Positions 1 to 6,877 of a stretch of DNA of 9,166 nt are shown piece after piece (the stretch's first letter is position 1; the number at the start of each line of letters is the position of its first letter). Both the position numbers and the translations under genes were made by a program. Under the pieces are notes generated by a model. The model made no database searches. It was not told the origin of the DNA and saw nothing but the letters and a program-made list of their open reading frames with translations. The stretch comes from CAYRXE01 sp964428205 (GTDB lineage: Bacteria > Patescibacteriota > Gracilibacteria > Peribacterales > Peribacteraceae). The stretch covers positions 1-9,166 of the forward strand of contig CAYRXE010000039.1 of the NCBI GenBank assembly GCA_964428205.1. The letters run 5' to 3'.

Positions 1-1
1 A

Positions 2-1099
2 TTATTGCGTGATGATACGTTCGTATTTCTCCACCATTTTGTTGACATCAAAAAGTTCGCGTGCCGTTTTTTGGCCCTGTTCTGCGATTGCAGAACGGCG
101 CTCAGGATTCAGTAATACTTCTACCGCTTCCTTGAGCGATTGAGGGTTGTCGGCTGTAGCGACCAGAGCATCTTTATCGTGTGTGAGGTACCCCGCAATG
201 CCGCACGCATCGGTCACGATGGTGGCTACTCCTAGGCTCATCGCTTCGGCTGCAGCGAGGCCAAAGGGGTCATTGGTGCGCGAAGGCAGTACAAACACAT
301 CGAGTGACTGGTAAAAGGCGCCCAAGTCATCCGTGTGTGTCATCAGGCTGATCCTTGGGTGCTCCGTCCCCTCTCGTAGTGTGATGTCTTGAATGTAATT
401 CCGTAAAAAACTTTCTTCCGGTCCTTCACCAACGATCTTCACATGCACTTGTGGCAACTCACGTGCAGCCGCGAGCAACACATCGAGCCCCTTTTCTTCT
501 GCGAGACGCGCGACAGTTCCGATTGTTAAAGAAGAGAGAGAGGAATGCGAAGAGAGAGAGGAGTTTGAAAATCTTTCGAGATCAATGCCATTGGGAATGG
601 CCACCACGTTCTTGTAACCAAGTCCTTCATAGATTTTTTTGCTGATGTCCGACACAACGACGGTCGTGACTTTTTGGCTTAGGCTTCTTAAGTTTCCCAG
701 CCAAGGATTTTTGCTCAGCCAGCGGCCCACAGGATCGTGCTCGACCCAGATAACTTTGATCCCCCGCCTCATAGCTTCTTCGGTCAGCAGTAATTTTTCA
801 CTCATACTCAGCATCACGATGGCATCGCACGTGGGTAATGCCTCAATCAATTTCTTCTGCATTGCATTCTTTCTCCAAAAAAAACTCAGTGCGCCAAACT
901 TGGTCACGGGAGGAATGCCGATTTCCAATCTTTCTGTTTTTGCCCTGAGCGTCTCGCTCCTTTCTAAAAGAACCGGGCAGTCACCCAAAAATTCCACCGT
1001 GTGGCCACGAGCCATAAGCCCTTTCATAAGGCTCAAGGTCTGCACTTCGCTGCCGCCCATGCGGCTCTCGAGCGGAAATCTGGTAAAGAGGATGTTCAT
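2..1099 (-). CDS. GT4-like (GT-B fold) glycosyltransferase
   Basis: The 365-residue protein is a retaining-type GT-B glycosyltransferase that probably moves a sugar from a nucleotide-sugar donor onto an envelope glycan or lipid acceptor; donor and acceptor cannot be told from sequence. Visible marks are the N-terminal GGSE loop (15-18), typical of GT4 enzymes that begin MKIL..-GG-E, the interdomain PNGID (169-173), ARLAEEKG (197-204), VGEGPEE (223-229), and the donor-site block LPSRTNDPFGLAAAEAMSLG (271-290). The family EX7E motif appears as D277-x7-E285, a conservative change of the first acid. No signal peptide or membrane helix is evident, so it is probably cytosolic or peripheral. Length is normal for the family. 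Its ATG overlaps the serS stop by four bases (ATGA), which points to translational coupling. A serine-rich linker (178-190) is encoded by a GA-rich repeat. The stop TAA is at 2-4, so the gene is complete. Confidence 0.9.
   Translation of the reverse strand: MNILFTRFPLESRMGGSEVQTLSLMKGLMARGHTVEFLGDCPVLLERSETLRAKTERLEIGIPPVTKFGALSFFWRKNAMQKKLIEALPTCDAIVMLSMSEKLLLTEEAMRRGIKVIWVEHDPVGRWLSKNPWLGNLRSLSQKVTTVVVSDISKKIYEGLGYKNVVAIPNGIDLERFSNSSLSSHSSLSSLTIGTVARLAEEKGLDVLLAAARELPQVHVKIVGEGPEESFLRNYIQDITLREGTEHPRISLMTHTDDLGAFYQSLDVFVLPSRTNDPFGLAAAEAMSLGVATIVTDACGIAGYLTHDKDALVATADNPQSLKEAVEVLLNPERRSAIAEQGQKTARELFDVNKMVEKYERIITQ
531..566. repeat. GA-rich 18-bp tandem repeat inside the glycosyltransferase gene
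   Basis: Two adjacent 18-base units start at 531 and 549. Each begins with the same 14 bases, GAAGAGAGAGAGGA, containing a run of GA dinucleotides. On the coding strand they encode six-residue units SSLSSH and SSLSSL at the linker between the two GT-B domains. Gain or loss of a whole unit keeps the frame. Slippage by one GA pair would shift it. Confidence 0.85.
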
Positions 1100-2397
1100 C
1101 GCTTGGTGATCTTTTCCTGTCCGTTCATGTATGGCTGCAACACTTTGGGGATCCGCACCGATCCATCTTCATTCTGATAGATCTCCAAGAGTGGGATGAG
1201 AATGCGAGGTGATGCAATCAACGTGTTGTTGAGCGTGTGCACAAACTTCTTTTCACCCTCAGCTGTTTCGTACTTGATGCCCAAGCGACGTGCCTGGAAG
1301 TCGCCAAGGTACGAACAGGAGTGCGTTTCGCCGTAGGCGTTGCGACTTGGCATCCATGTTTCGATGTCCTGCATAAAGACTTTTCCTTTGCCCATGTCTC
1401 CGGTGCACACATTCAAGATTCTGTATGGCAATTCGAGTGCCTTGAGGACCTCTTCTGCATTTGTGCGGATTTCTTCGAACAACTTCATGCCGACTTCTTC
1501 ATCTGCTTCGCAGAGCACGACCTGCTCAACCTTTTCGAACTGGTGCACGCGGTACAAACCATGTGTGTCCTTGCCGTATGTGCCAGCCTCGCGGCGGAAA
1601 CACGCAGAGTAACCGCAGTAGCGCGTTGGCAGGAGCGAGAGTGGCAGCACTTCGTCTTTGTGGTAACTGCAAACAGACACCTCAGACGTTCCAATCAAAA
1701 ACACATCATCGGATTCGATAGCTTCTCCGCGTGCAGGCTGCGCGCCAACTGCATACGTCTGTTCCTCTGCACCTGGGAAGAATCCTGTGCCCATGAGGCA
1801 CTCCCACGTGGCCATCAGGGGCGGATTGAACATAATCCAACCCTTTTTAATTAGCGTATCCATCGCAAAGCGCATGACTGCCTGCTGCAAACGAGCACCA
1901 TCTCCCTTAAGGAAGTAACTGCGTGAACCCGAGACCTTCACTCCCCTCTCGATATCGATGATGTCGAGTTCTTTGCCGAGTGTCACATGGTCCTTTGGCG
2001 TGAAGCTGAATGTCGTTGGCTTACCTTCGACGCGTGCTTCCACGTTTTCGCTGTCATCCTTACCAACCGGAACAGATGGATGTGGGATCTGCGGGAGCAT
2101 GAGCAGATCTTTCTGGAAGCGAACCTCCAAGAGTGCGAGTTCTTCTTCCTGCTTCTTCAATTTTTCACCAAGCTCCTTCATGTCTTTAATAGCCGTCTCC
2201 TTCTCATCACCTTTCATAGTAGGTACTGCCTTGCTGACCTCGTTCTTCTTCTTGCGCATGTCTTCCACCACCGGAATCAAACTGCGACGCTCTTCATCCA
2301 ATTTCAAAAATGCAGGAACATCGATCGCGATGCGCTTCTTCTTTGCAGCATCTGCGTAGACGTCGGGCCGTTTGCGAAGGTCATTGAGGTCGATCAT
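1096..2397 (-). CDS. serS: Seryl-tRNA synthetase (class II)
   Basis: It charges tRNA-Ser (and tRNA-Sec where present) with serine in the cytosol. The 433 residues match the usual bacterial length (about 425-430). The N-terminal arm (about 30-100) is a charged helical hairpin that would grip the long variable arm of tRNA-Ser. The catalytic core shows the TSE serine-pocket motif (237-239), motif 2 with FRREAG (267-272) followed by VHQFEKVE (284-291), SCSYLGDFQARR (360-371), and motif 3 with R398. Motif 3 reads HTLNNTLIASPRIL rather than the common HTLNGSGLAVGRTL, a variant worth comparing across phyla. The start ATG (2395-2397) has no Shine-Dalgarno sequence, but a TATCAT hexamer ends nine bases before it, so the mRNA may be nearly leaderless. 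The glycosyltransferase follows with a 4-base overlap. The upstream gene is divergent. Confidence 0.97.
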   Translation of the reverse strand: MIDLNDLRKRPDVYADAAKKKRIAIDVPAFLKLDEERRSLIPVVEDMRKKKNEVSKAVPTMKGDEKETAIKDMKELGEKLKKQEEELALLEVRFQKDLLMLPQIPHPSVPVGKDDSENVEARVEGKPTTFSFTPKDHVTLGKELDIIDIERGVKVSGSRSYFLKGDGARLQQAVMRFAMDTLIKKGWIMFNPPLMATWECLMGTGFFPGAEEQTYAVGAQPARGEAIESDDVFLIGTSEVSVCSYHKDEVLPLSLLPTRYCGYSACFRREAGTYGKDTHGLYRVHQFEKVEQVVLCEADEEVGMKLFEEIRTNAEEVLKALELPYRILNVCTGDMGKGKVFMQDIETWMPSRNAYGETHSCSYLGDFQARRLGIKYETAEGEKKFVHTLNNTLIASPRILIPLLEIYQNEDGSVRIPKVLQPYMNGQEKITKR

Positions 2398-2406
2398 TGC
2401 GACGGG

Positions 2407-2412
2407 ATGATA
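2407..2412 (-). promoter_or_regulatory. Predicted -10 box for serS (TATCAT)
   Basis: Read on the minus strand, TATCAT (5 of 6 to TATAAT) lies nine bases before the serS ATG, which would give a 5' UTR of about three bases. No convincing -35 box is seen 16-18 bases upstream, and no Shine-Dalgarno sequence occurs between. This is inference from spacing only. Confidence 0.45.
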
Positions 2413-2491
2413 GGGCTTTTTCTCTTCAGCTGCCAGAAATTGTCCTTACGCGGATTCTTTCGATTTAGCCTTCTGGGCAGAATTTTTCCGC

Positions 2492-2497
2492 TACACT
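2492..2497 (+). promoter_or_regulatory. Predicted -10 box for the purH-like gene (TACACT)
   Basis: TACACT (4 of 6 to TATAAT) would place transcription start near 2503, leaving a leader of about 68 bases. The -35 region is poor. The same hexamer recurs at 8874-8879 before the Xre-type gene. Confidence 0.35.
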
Positions 2498-2503
2498 GCT
2501 CTG

Positions 2504-2538
2504 CTCACATTTCGTGAGACGGTTCCTGCAAAGGAGCC
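2504..2538 (+). promoter_or_regulatory. Two small hairpins in the purH-like gene leader
   Basis: The first hairpin pairs CTCAC (2504-2508) with GTGAG (2514-2518) around a 5-base loop. The second pairs GGTTCC (2521-2526) with GGAGCC (2533-2538), with one G-T pair and a 6-base loop, and it covers an upstream AAGGAG (2531-2536). Both sit in the predicted leader and end before the real Shine-Dalgarno sequence at 2557. I do not recognise a known riboswitch here; ZTP and purine motifs were considered and not found. Confidence 0.35.
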
Positions 2539-2556
2539 TTGTTCGTTTCCATCAAC

Positions 2557-2562
2557 GGGAGG
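2557..2562 (+). promoter_or_regulatory. Ribosome binding site of the purH-like gene
   Basis: GGGAGG sits eight bases before the ATG at 2571, a classical Shine-Dalgarno arrangement. It fixes this start codon. It also shows that the organism uses Shine-Dalgarno initiation on at least some genes. Confidence 0.85.
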
Positions 2563-2570
2563 TTTAACCC

Positions 2571-3182
2571 ATGTTCCGTGTTCTGACGTCTGTGTCCGAC
2601 AAGACTGACTTGGCCAAGTTATTGTTGGGGCTACGAAAGGTGGCTCCTCACGGCTTGGAGATTATTTCGACCGGAGGTACTCAACTGCATCTCGTCCAAG
2701 CGGGTCTCCAGGTGGTTCCGGTTGAGGCATACACCCAGATTCCTGAAGGTATGGATGGGAGAGTAAAAACACTCACCCATCGCATCGCAGCTGGTTTACT
2801 CTATGCAGGTTCAAGACATGATGACTATATGAATGTTGTCGGAGCAAAGCCGATCCATATGGTTGTTGTGAACTTTTATCCCTTCGAGCAGAAAGTTGAG
2901 TCGAATGCTCACTTCGATGAGTGCATTGAGAACATCGATATCGGCGGTCCCACCATGTTGCGTGAGGCGATTAAGAATCACGCAAATTGTCTTCCTATAT
3001 GCTCTCCGACTCAGTACGAAAGAATTCAGAAGACTTTCCAAGCTGCTGGGAAGTTGGACCCAGCTTGCTTCGACTTAGATGCTCGGATAGGTCTTGCCGC
3101 AACTGCGATGCGTGCAATAACTGAATACGATGCTCCGATTTGCCGCTACCTAGAAGCGTGCGAAGCGGAGACAATGTCGTGA
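2571..3182 (+). CDS. purH: Stand-alone IMP cyclohydrolase (PurH N-terminal domain only)
   Basis: The 203 residues align by eye with the N-terminal, MGS-like IMP cyclohydrolase domain of the bifunctional PurH/ATIC. That domain closes FAICAR to IMP, the last de novo step. Visible motifs are SVSDK (7-11), STGGT (33-37), MDGRVKTL (61-68), VVVNFYPF (98-105), ENIDIGGPTMLR (120-131) and KNH (135-137). Residues matching the ATIC active site are kept: R64, K66, Y103, D123, K135. The usual LHP after RVKT is replaced by LTH, a local divergence. The C-terminal AICAR transformylase domain (about 300 residues in ordinary PurH) is absent. The frame ends cleanly at TGA and a strong terminator follows, so this is a deliberate short gene and not an obvious truncation. 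A transformylase would have to be encoded elsewhere, or FAICAR supplied another way. A good Shine-Dalgarno sequence supports the start. Confidence 0.88.
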   Translation: MFRVLTSVSDKTDLAKLLLGLRKVAPHGLEIISTGGTQLHLVQAGLQVVPVEAYTQIPEGMDGRVKTLTHRIAAGLLYAGSRHDDYMNVVGAKPIHMVVVNFYPFEQKVESNAHFDECIENIDIGGPTMLREAIKNHANCLPICSPTQYERIQKTFQAAGKLDPACFDLDARIGLAATAMRAITEYDAPICRYLEACEAETMS

Positions 3183-3207
3183 ACTTAAACGGACCTCCCG
3201 TTATCCA

Positions 3208-3247
3208 CCGCCCAGCTCTTTCTCGGAAAGGGCTGGGCGGTAGTTTT
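3208..3247 (+). terminator. Strong rho-independent terminator after the purH-like gene
   Basis: Arms 3208-3222 and 3226-3240 pair over 15 bp with a single G-T pair around a 3-base TCG loop, extended by an A-T pair (3207-3241). A short T run (TTTT, 3244-3247) follows. The hairpin starts 25 bases after the stop at 3182. It lies inside the upstream extension of the uvrB frame, which argues that this extension is not translated. Confidence 0.85.
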
Positions 3248-3304
3248 GAGTGCTCAAAAATACGGGTCTTTCTCAGGTCTCCCCTATTCCTGGCTTCTCC
3301 TTCG

Positions 3305-3313
3305 TGCTACCCT
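3305..3313 (+). promoter_or_regulatory. Predicted extended -10 element for uvrB
   Basis: TG-C-TACCCT fits the extended -10 pattern (TGn plus a hexamer with the key T, A and final T). It ends nine bases before the ATG at 3323, so the mRNA could start around 3320 with almost no leader. The -35 region (about 3285-3290) is weak. Confidence 0.35.
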
Positions 3314-3322
3314 ATGGGATCA

Positions 3323-5335
3323 ATGCCAGCATCACTCTCCACAACGTTCGGCGATGGTAAAAAGCCATTCAGGCTTGTGTCGGATTTTAAACCCACAGGC
3401 GATCAGCCTGCGGCTATCAAGCAACTCGTCAAAGGTTTGAACGATGGGGTAAAGCACCAGACTCTGTTGGGTGCGACAGGAACAGGAAAGACCTTCACGA
3501 TGGCGAATATCATCCAGGAGGTGCAGCGCCCCACGCTCGTGCTCGCGCATAACAAAACTCTCGCTGCGCAGCTCTGCTCCGAATTCCAAAACTTCTTCCC
3601 CGATAACGCAGTTAGCTACTTCGTCTCGTACTACGACTACTACCAACCAGAGGCGTACTTGCCGACGACCGATACGTACATCGAAAAAGATGCGAGCATT
3701 AACGAGGAGATCGAAAAGTATCGCCACGCAGCAACCATGAACCTGCTCACGCGCAAAGATGTGCTCATCGTTGCATCGGTCAGTTGTATCTACGGTCTTG
3801 GTAACGTGGAGAACTACGAAGCTCTCGCTATCACGCTCGAGCGTGGTCAGCAGATCAAGCGCGATCAGTTCCTCCGTCGCCTCACTGACATTCAATTTAG
3901 GCGTTCTGGCATGGATTTTAAGCAAGGTATGTACCACGTGCTTGGCGATACGGTCGAAGTGTTCCCACCCAGCGCCGATACGGTCATCCGCTTCGAAATG
4001 CCGTTTGATGAAATCGAAGTGATCCAAGAAGTCGATAGCTTCACGGGAGAAGTACTCCAAGAACTGCAGTCCGTGACTATTTTCCCTGCGAGTCACAACG
4101 TGACAACGAAAGAAAAAATCGAAGCTGCCATCGAACAGATCAAACTCGATCTAAATTTGCGCGAAAAAGAACTGCACGACAAAGGTGAGCTCGTCAAAGC
4201 TGAGCGCATTCGCACGCGCACGGAGTACGACTTGGAAATGCTCAAAGAGACCGGCTACTGCACCGGTATCGAGAACTACATTCGCTATCTCAACAATGAC
4301 GGCGTGCCGGGTCAGCCACCATCGACTCTTCTCGATTACTTCCCAAAGGATTTCCTCCTCATCGTCGACGAATCACACATCTCGATTCCGCAGGTAGGAG
4401 GCATGTACGAAGGTAACCGCAGCCGTAAGGACACACTCATTGATTACGGCTTCCGTCTGCCCTCTGCTCACGATAACCGCCCGCTCAAATTTGATGAATT
4501 TGAAGAACGCTGCGACCAGCGCATCTACGTATCTGCGACTCCAGGCAAGTACGAGTTTGCGAATACCGATAAAAAGAATCTCGCAGAGCAGATCATTCGT
4601 CCAACAGGTTTGTTGGATCCTGTGGTGACGGTCAAACCTACCAAGCACCAGATCGATGACATCTTCGAAGAGGTACAAAAGACGCTCAAGGCTGGTGAAC
4701 GCGTGCTCATCACGACGCTCACGAAGAAGATGGCCGAAGACCTCACGACGTTCCTCAAAGATGCCGGTCAAAAAGTCCGTTACCTGCACAGTGACGTCGA
4801 GACATTGGAACGCATCGAAATCCTGCGCCAGCTGCGCACAGGCGAGATCGACATCATCGTGGGTATCAACCTGCTTCGCGAAGGCTTGGACCTTCCTGAG
4901 GTCAGTTTTATTGCCATTTTGGATGCCGATAAGCAGGGCTTCCTGCGCAGTCGCGATGCGCTCATCCAAACCATTGGTCGTGCCGCTCGTAACTCCAGCG
5001 GTCATGTGACTTTGTATGCCGACAAAATCTCCGATGCCATGAAAGGCGCACTCGATGAAACATCACGTCGTCGCAAGGTGCAGCAGGAGCACAACGAGAA
5101 ACATGGCATTACGCCCACCACGATCATCAAGGCTGTGCATAACATTGCCGAGGAAGGAAAGGCATTGGAACTGCGCCGTCCAAAGTACGATCACACGAAG
5201 ATCCCCAAGGACGAAAAGAAGCGCCTTATGGAGGAACTGGAAAAGCAGATGGAACTTGCTGCGCTCAACTTGGAATTCGAGAAGGCAGCAGATCTACGCG
5301 ATGAAGTTGAACTGTTGAGGCGTGAACTTAAATAA
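3323..5335 (+). CDS. uvrB: UvrABC excision repair subunit B
   Basis: UvrB is the damage-verifying helicase-like subunit of nucleotide excision repair. It receives DNA from UvrA, then recruits UvrC for incision. The 670 residues from this start match the E. coli length (673). Seen in order: N-terminal DFKPTGDQPAAI (21-32), Walker A GATGTGKT (50-57), the DNA-gripping beta-hairpin region around YYDYYQPEAYLP (103-114), YRHAAT (133-138), Walker B DESH (349-352), the YEGNRSRKDTL block (362-372), motif V GINLLREGLDLPE (514-526), motif VI QTIGRAARN (549-557), and a C-terminal UVR coiled-coil motif (about 635-669) that contacts UvrC. The open frame extends upstream to 3140, but that part crosses the purH terminator and lacks family similarity. 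ATG 3314 (three residues longer) is the alternative; 3323 is preferred because of the -10 spacing. No Shine-Dalgarno sequence. No uvrA or uvrC nearby. Confidence 0.97.
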   Translation: MPASLSTTFGDGKKPFRLVSDFKPTGDQPAAIKQLVKGLNDGVKHQTLLGATGTGKTFTMANIIQEVQRPTLVLAHNKTLAAQLCSEFQNFFPDNAVSYFVSYYDYYQPEAYLPTTDTYIEKDASINEEIEKYRHAATMNLLTRKDVLIVASVSCIYGLGNVENYEALAITLERGQQIKRDQFLRRLTDIQFRRSGMDFKQGMYHVLGDTVEVFPPSADTVIRFEMPFDEIEVIQEVDSFTGEVLQELQSVTIFPASHNVTTKEKIEAAIEQIKLDLNLREKELHDKGELVKAERIRTRTEYDLEMLKETGYCTGIENYIRYLNNDGVPGQPPSTLLDYFPKDFLLIVDESHISIPQVGGMYEGNRSRKDTLIDYGFRLPSAHDNRPLKFDEFEERCDQRIYVSATPGKYEFANTDKKNLAEQIIRPTGLLDPVVTVKPTKHQIDDIFEEVQKTLKAGERVLITTLTKKMAEDLTTFLKDAGQKVRYLHSDVETLERIEILRQLRTGEIDIIVGINLLREGLDLPEVSFIAILDADKQGFLRSRDALIQTIGRAARNSSGHVTLYADKISDAMKGALDETSRRRKVQQEHNEKHGITPTTIIKAVHNIAEEGKALELRRPKYDHTKIPKDEKKRLMEELEKQMELAALNLEFEKAADLRDEVELLRRELK

Positions 5336-6829
5336 TTACTGCTTCGAAGCCGTCCAGCCGTTTGTAGGAATAACTTGGTGGCGCTTGGGACCGACTCCCA
5401 ATTGGAAGACTGCCATACCTGTCTTTTCTTGATAGACCTCCACGTAGCGCTGTGCTGGATTTGGCAGGTCGCTGAATACACGCACTTCGGAAATATCGTG
5501 TGGGTATGGTTCGCTTTCGGTGATGATTGGTCGCACACGACGTAGGGCAGTTGCGCTGGAAGGTGGATAGTCGATTCCGAGTCCATCGAGTTCGTAGCCT
5601 GTGACCATAGGGATTCCTTTTCCATCGCGGCCATGCAGGTTGAGACAGTCGAGCTTGGTGAGGAAGATACCGCGAAGCCCATTGATCGCAGCAGCGATGC
5701 GCAGGTGCATAGCATCTGTCATGCCTAGGCGGCGTGGGCGCTTCGATGTAACGCCGTACTCGCCCGTGATGAGACGAATAGCTTTTCCTTTTTCGAGAGG
5801 ATCTCCTGAACGCAGCATTTCTTCCACGCGCTCTCTGTACATCTGTTCTTCCACATCTCTTGTGTACGTCTTGCCGCCGTTGTCCATGCAGTAGAGTTCG
5901 GATTCTCTGCCGCCGAGTTCTCCCACGAACGGTCCGTAGCCCACACGCGATGGAATGGCTTTTGCCACGCCGTATGCGTAGCGCAAATATTCAGGAGGCA
6001 GGTTGCCACTGAGCAGGGCTCCCTGCACGCCTGTGTTGCTGGCTGTGACGTATGGGGTCGATCCATTTTGGATATCCAAACCAAATGCTTGTGCACCTTC
6101 GAAGAGAACGCGCATGCCTGACCGCACACCCTTCATAATTGTTACAGGATCTGTATCAATGATCTGCTTGAACTGCTCAAATGCATGTTTGATTTTCGCC
6201 ATGCGCGAGGACCAATCAAATGCCTTCAATACTTCGACGCGCCTTTCAGCATCCGGACAAATTTCGGGCAAACGATCGAGCGTTCTCTTCATGTTGCGTT
6301 CAATCTGTGCAAACGCCCAGTCAGGATTTTCCTTGAGCTCACCCAAGCGAATGTCTAACTGATCATCAATAAATTTACGATAACGCACATCGCCGTATGC
6401 GGGGCCAATCCCCTTCCCTGTTGTTCCAATATCTCCCATCGTCGCCATGTCGATGAGCACGTGATGTGGCTGAATGAGCGACGCTTGCCCCGAAACCTGC
6501 AGTCGTTCCAACACATCTTCAATACCTGCGTCCTTCAATTCGTTTTTTTCTTTCATTAATTCTTCAAAACTCACCACAGATCCACCTGCGATGTAGAGTC
6601 TTTTTCCTGGGTACGCGACACCCGATGGAATTTGATGGAGTGCGATGGATTTATCTCCCACTTGAACGGAGTGACCAGCGTTTGGTCCGCCGTTGTAACG
6701 CACGATCATGTCGTAGTGTTCTGCGAGACCATCAACAAAACGACCTTTGCCTTCGTCGCCCCACTCCAAACCAATGACTACGTCTGCGTAGCCTTCGCCG
6801 TTATCGCCGGGGGTCCAAATTCTTGGCAT
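5336..6829 (-). CDS. purA: Adenylosuccinate synthetase, long variant
   Basis: It couples IMP, aspartate and GTP to adenylosuccinate, the committed step from IMP to AMP. Visible motifs: GDEGKGR (24-30) with catalytic D25, GGPNAGH (47-53) with catalytic H53, IGTTGKGIGPAY (134-145), FEGAQ (243-247) leading to YVTASNT (260-266), SRVG (294-297), the aspartate loop TSKRPRRLG (361-369), which keeps the arginines at the E. coli R303 and R305 positions, and TKLD (391-394). D25 is retained, which separates it from phage PurZ enzymes, where this residue is replaced. It has 497 residues against about 430 in E. coli. The extra length includes a 15-residue N-terminal lead and an added segment around 310-355. 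GGPNAGHS instead of GGHNAGHT is also unlike common bacterial forms. The ATG is the only possible start: the nearest in-frame upstream codon of interest is a stop. It has no normally spaced Shine-Dalgarno sequence. It lies 48 bases after galU, and its stop abuts that of uvrB. Confidence 0.95.
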   Translation of the reverse strand: MPRIWTPGDNGEGYADVVIGLEWGDEGKGRFVDGLAEHYDMIVRYNGGPNAGHSVQVGDKSIALHQIPSGVAYPGKRLYIAGGSVVSFEELMKEKNELKDAGIEDVLERLQVSGQASLIQPHHVLIDMATMGDIGTTGKGIGPAYGDVRYRKFIDDQLDIRLGELKENPDWAFAQIERNMKRTLDRLPEICPDAERRVEVLKAFDWSSRMAKIKHAFEQFKQIIDTDPVTIMKGVRSGMRVLFEGAQAFGLDIQNGSTPYVTASNTGVQGALLSGNLPPEYLRYAYGVAKAIPSRVGYGPFVGELGGRESELYCMDNGGKTYTRDVEEQMYRERVEEMLRSGDPLEKGKAIRLITGEYGVTSKRPRRLGMTDAMHLRIAAAINGLRGIFLTKLDCLNLHGRDGKGIPMVTGYELDGLGIDYPPSSATALRRVRPIITESEPYPHDISEVRVFSDLPNPAQRYVEVYQEKTGMAVFQLGVGPKRHQVIPTNGWTASKQ

Positions 6830-6831
6830 AA

Positions 6832-6870
6832 GAGGAGGGGCATGGTCGCGAAATGGAGCCTCCTCGTCAA
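6832..6870 (-). promoter_or_regulatory. purA leader: sequestered Shine-Dalgarno or internal promoter
   Basis: On the minus strand GAGGAGG (6865-6859) lies 29 bases before the purA ATG, too far to act directly. It is perfectly complementary to CCTCCTC (6838-6832), just before the ATG, forming a possible 7-bp stem with a 20-base loop. The same stretch holds TTGACG (6870-6865, 5 of 6 to the -35 consensus), followed after 17 bases by the weak GACCAT (6847-6842), which would give purA its own nearly leaderless transcript. The two readings are alternatives. Confidence 0.4.
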
Positions 6871-6877
6871 ATTATTC

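Noticed and set aside
1958..2517. Plus-strand open frames opposite the 5' part of serS
   Set aside because: Their composition (serine-, phenylalanine- and cysteine-rich) is that of an antisense shadow, and serS is certain.
2398..2570. ZTP (pfl) or purine riboswitch before the purH-like gene
   Set aside because: These are plausible for a purH gene, but the conserved core elements I would expect are not present; only two short hairpins are visible.
3140..3322. Upstream extension of the uvrB frame (about 61 extra residues)
   Set aside because: It crosses the strong purH terminator hairpin, overlaps the end of the purH-like gene and has no UvrB similarity. UvrB starting at 3323 has the normal family length.
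3332..4096. 254-residue open frame antisense to uvrB
   Set aside because: It lies wholly opposite strongly conserved uvrB sequence, has no recognisable domain and no start signals. It is a shadow of uvrB codon bias.
5336..6829. PurZ (2-aminoadenylosuccinate synthetase of Z-genome phages)
   Set aside because: The catalytic aspartate (D25 in GDEGKGR), replaced in PurZ, is present, and there is no phage context.
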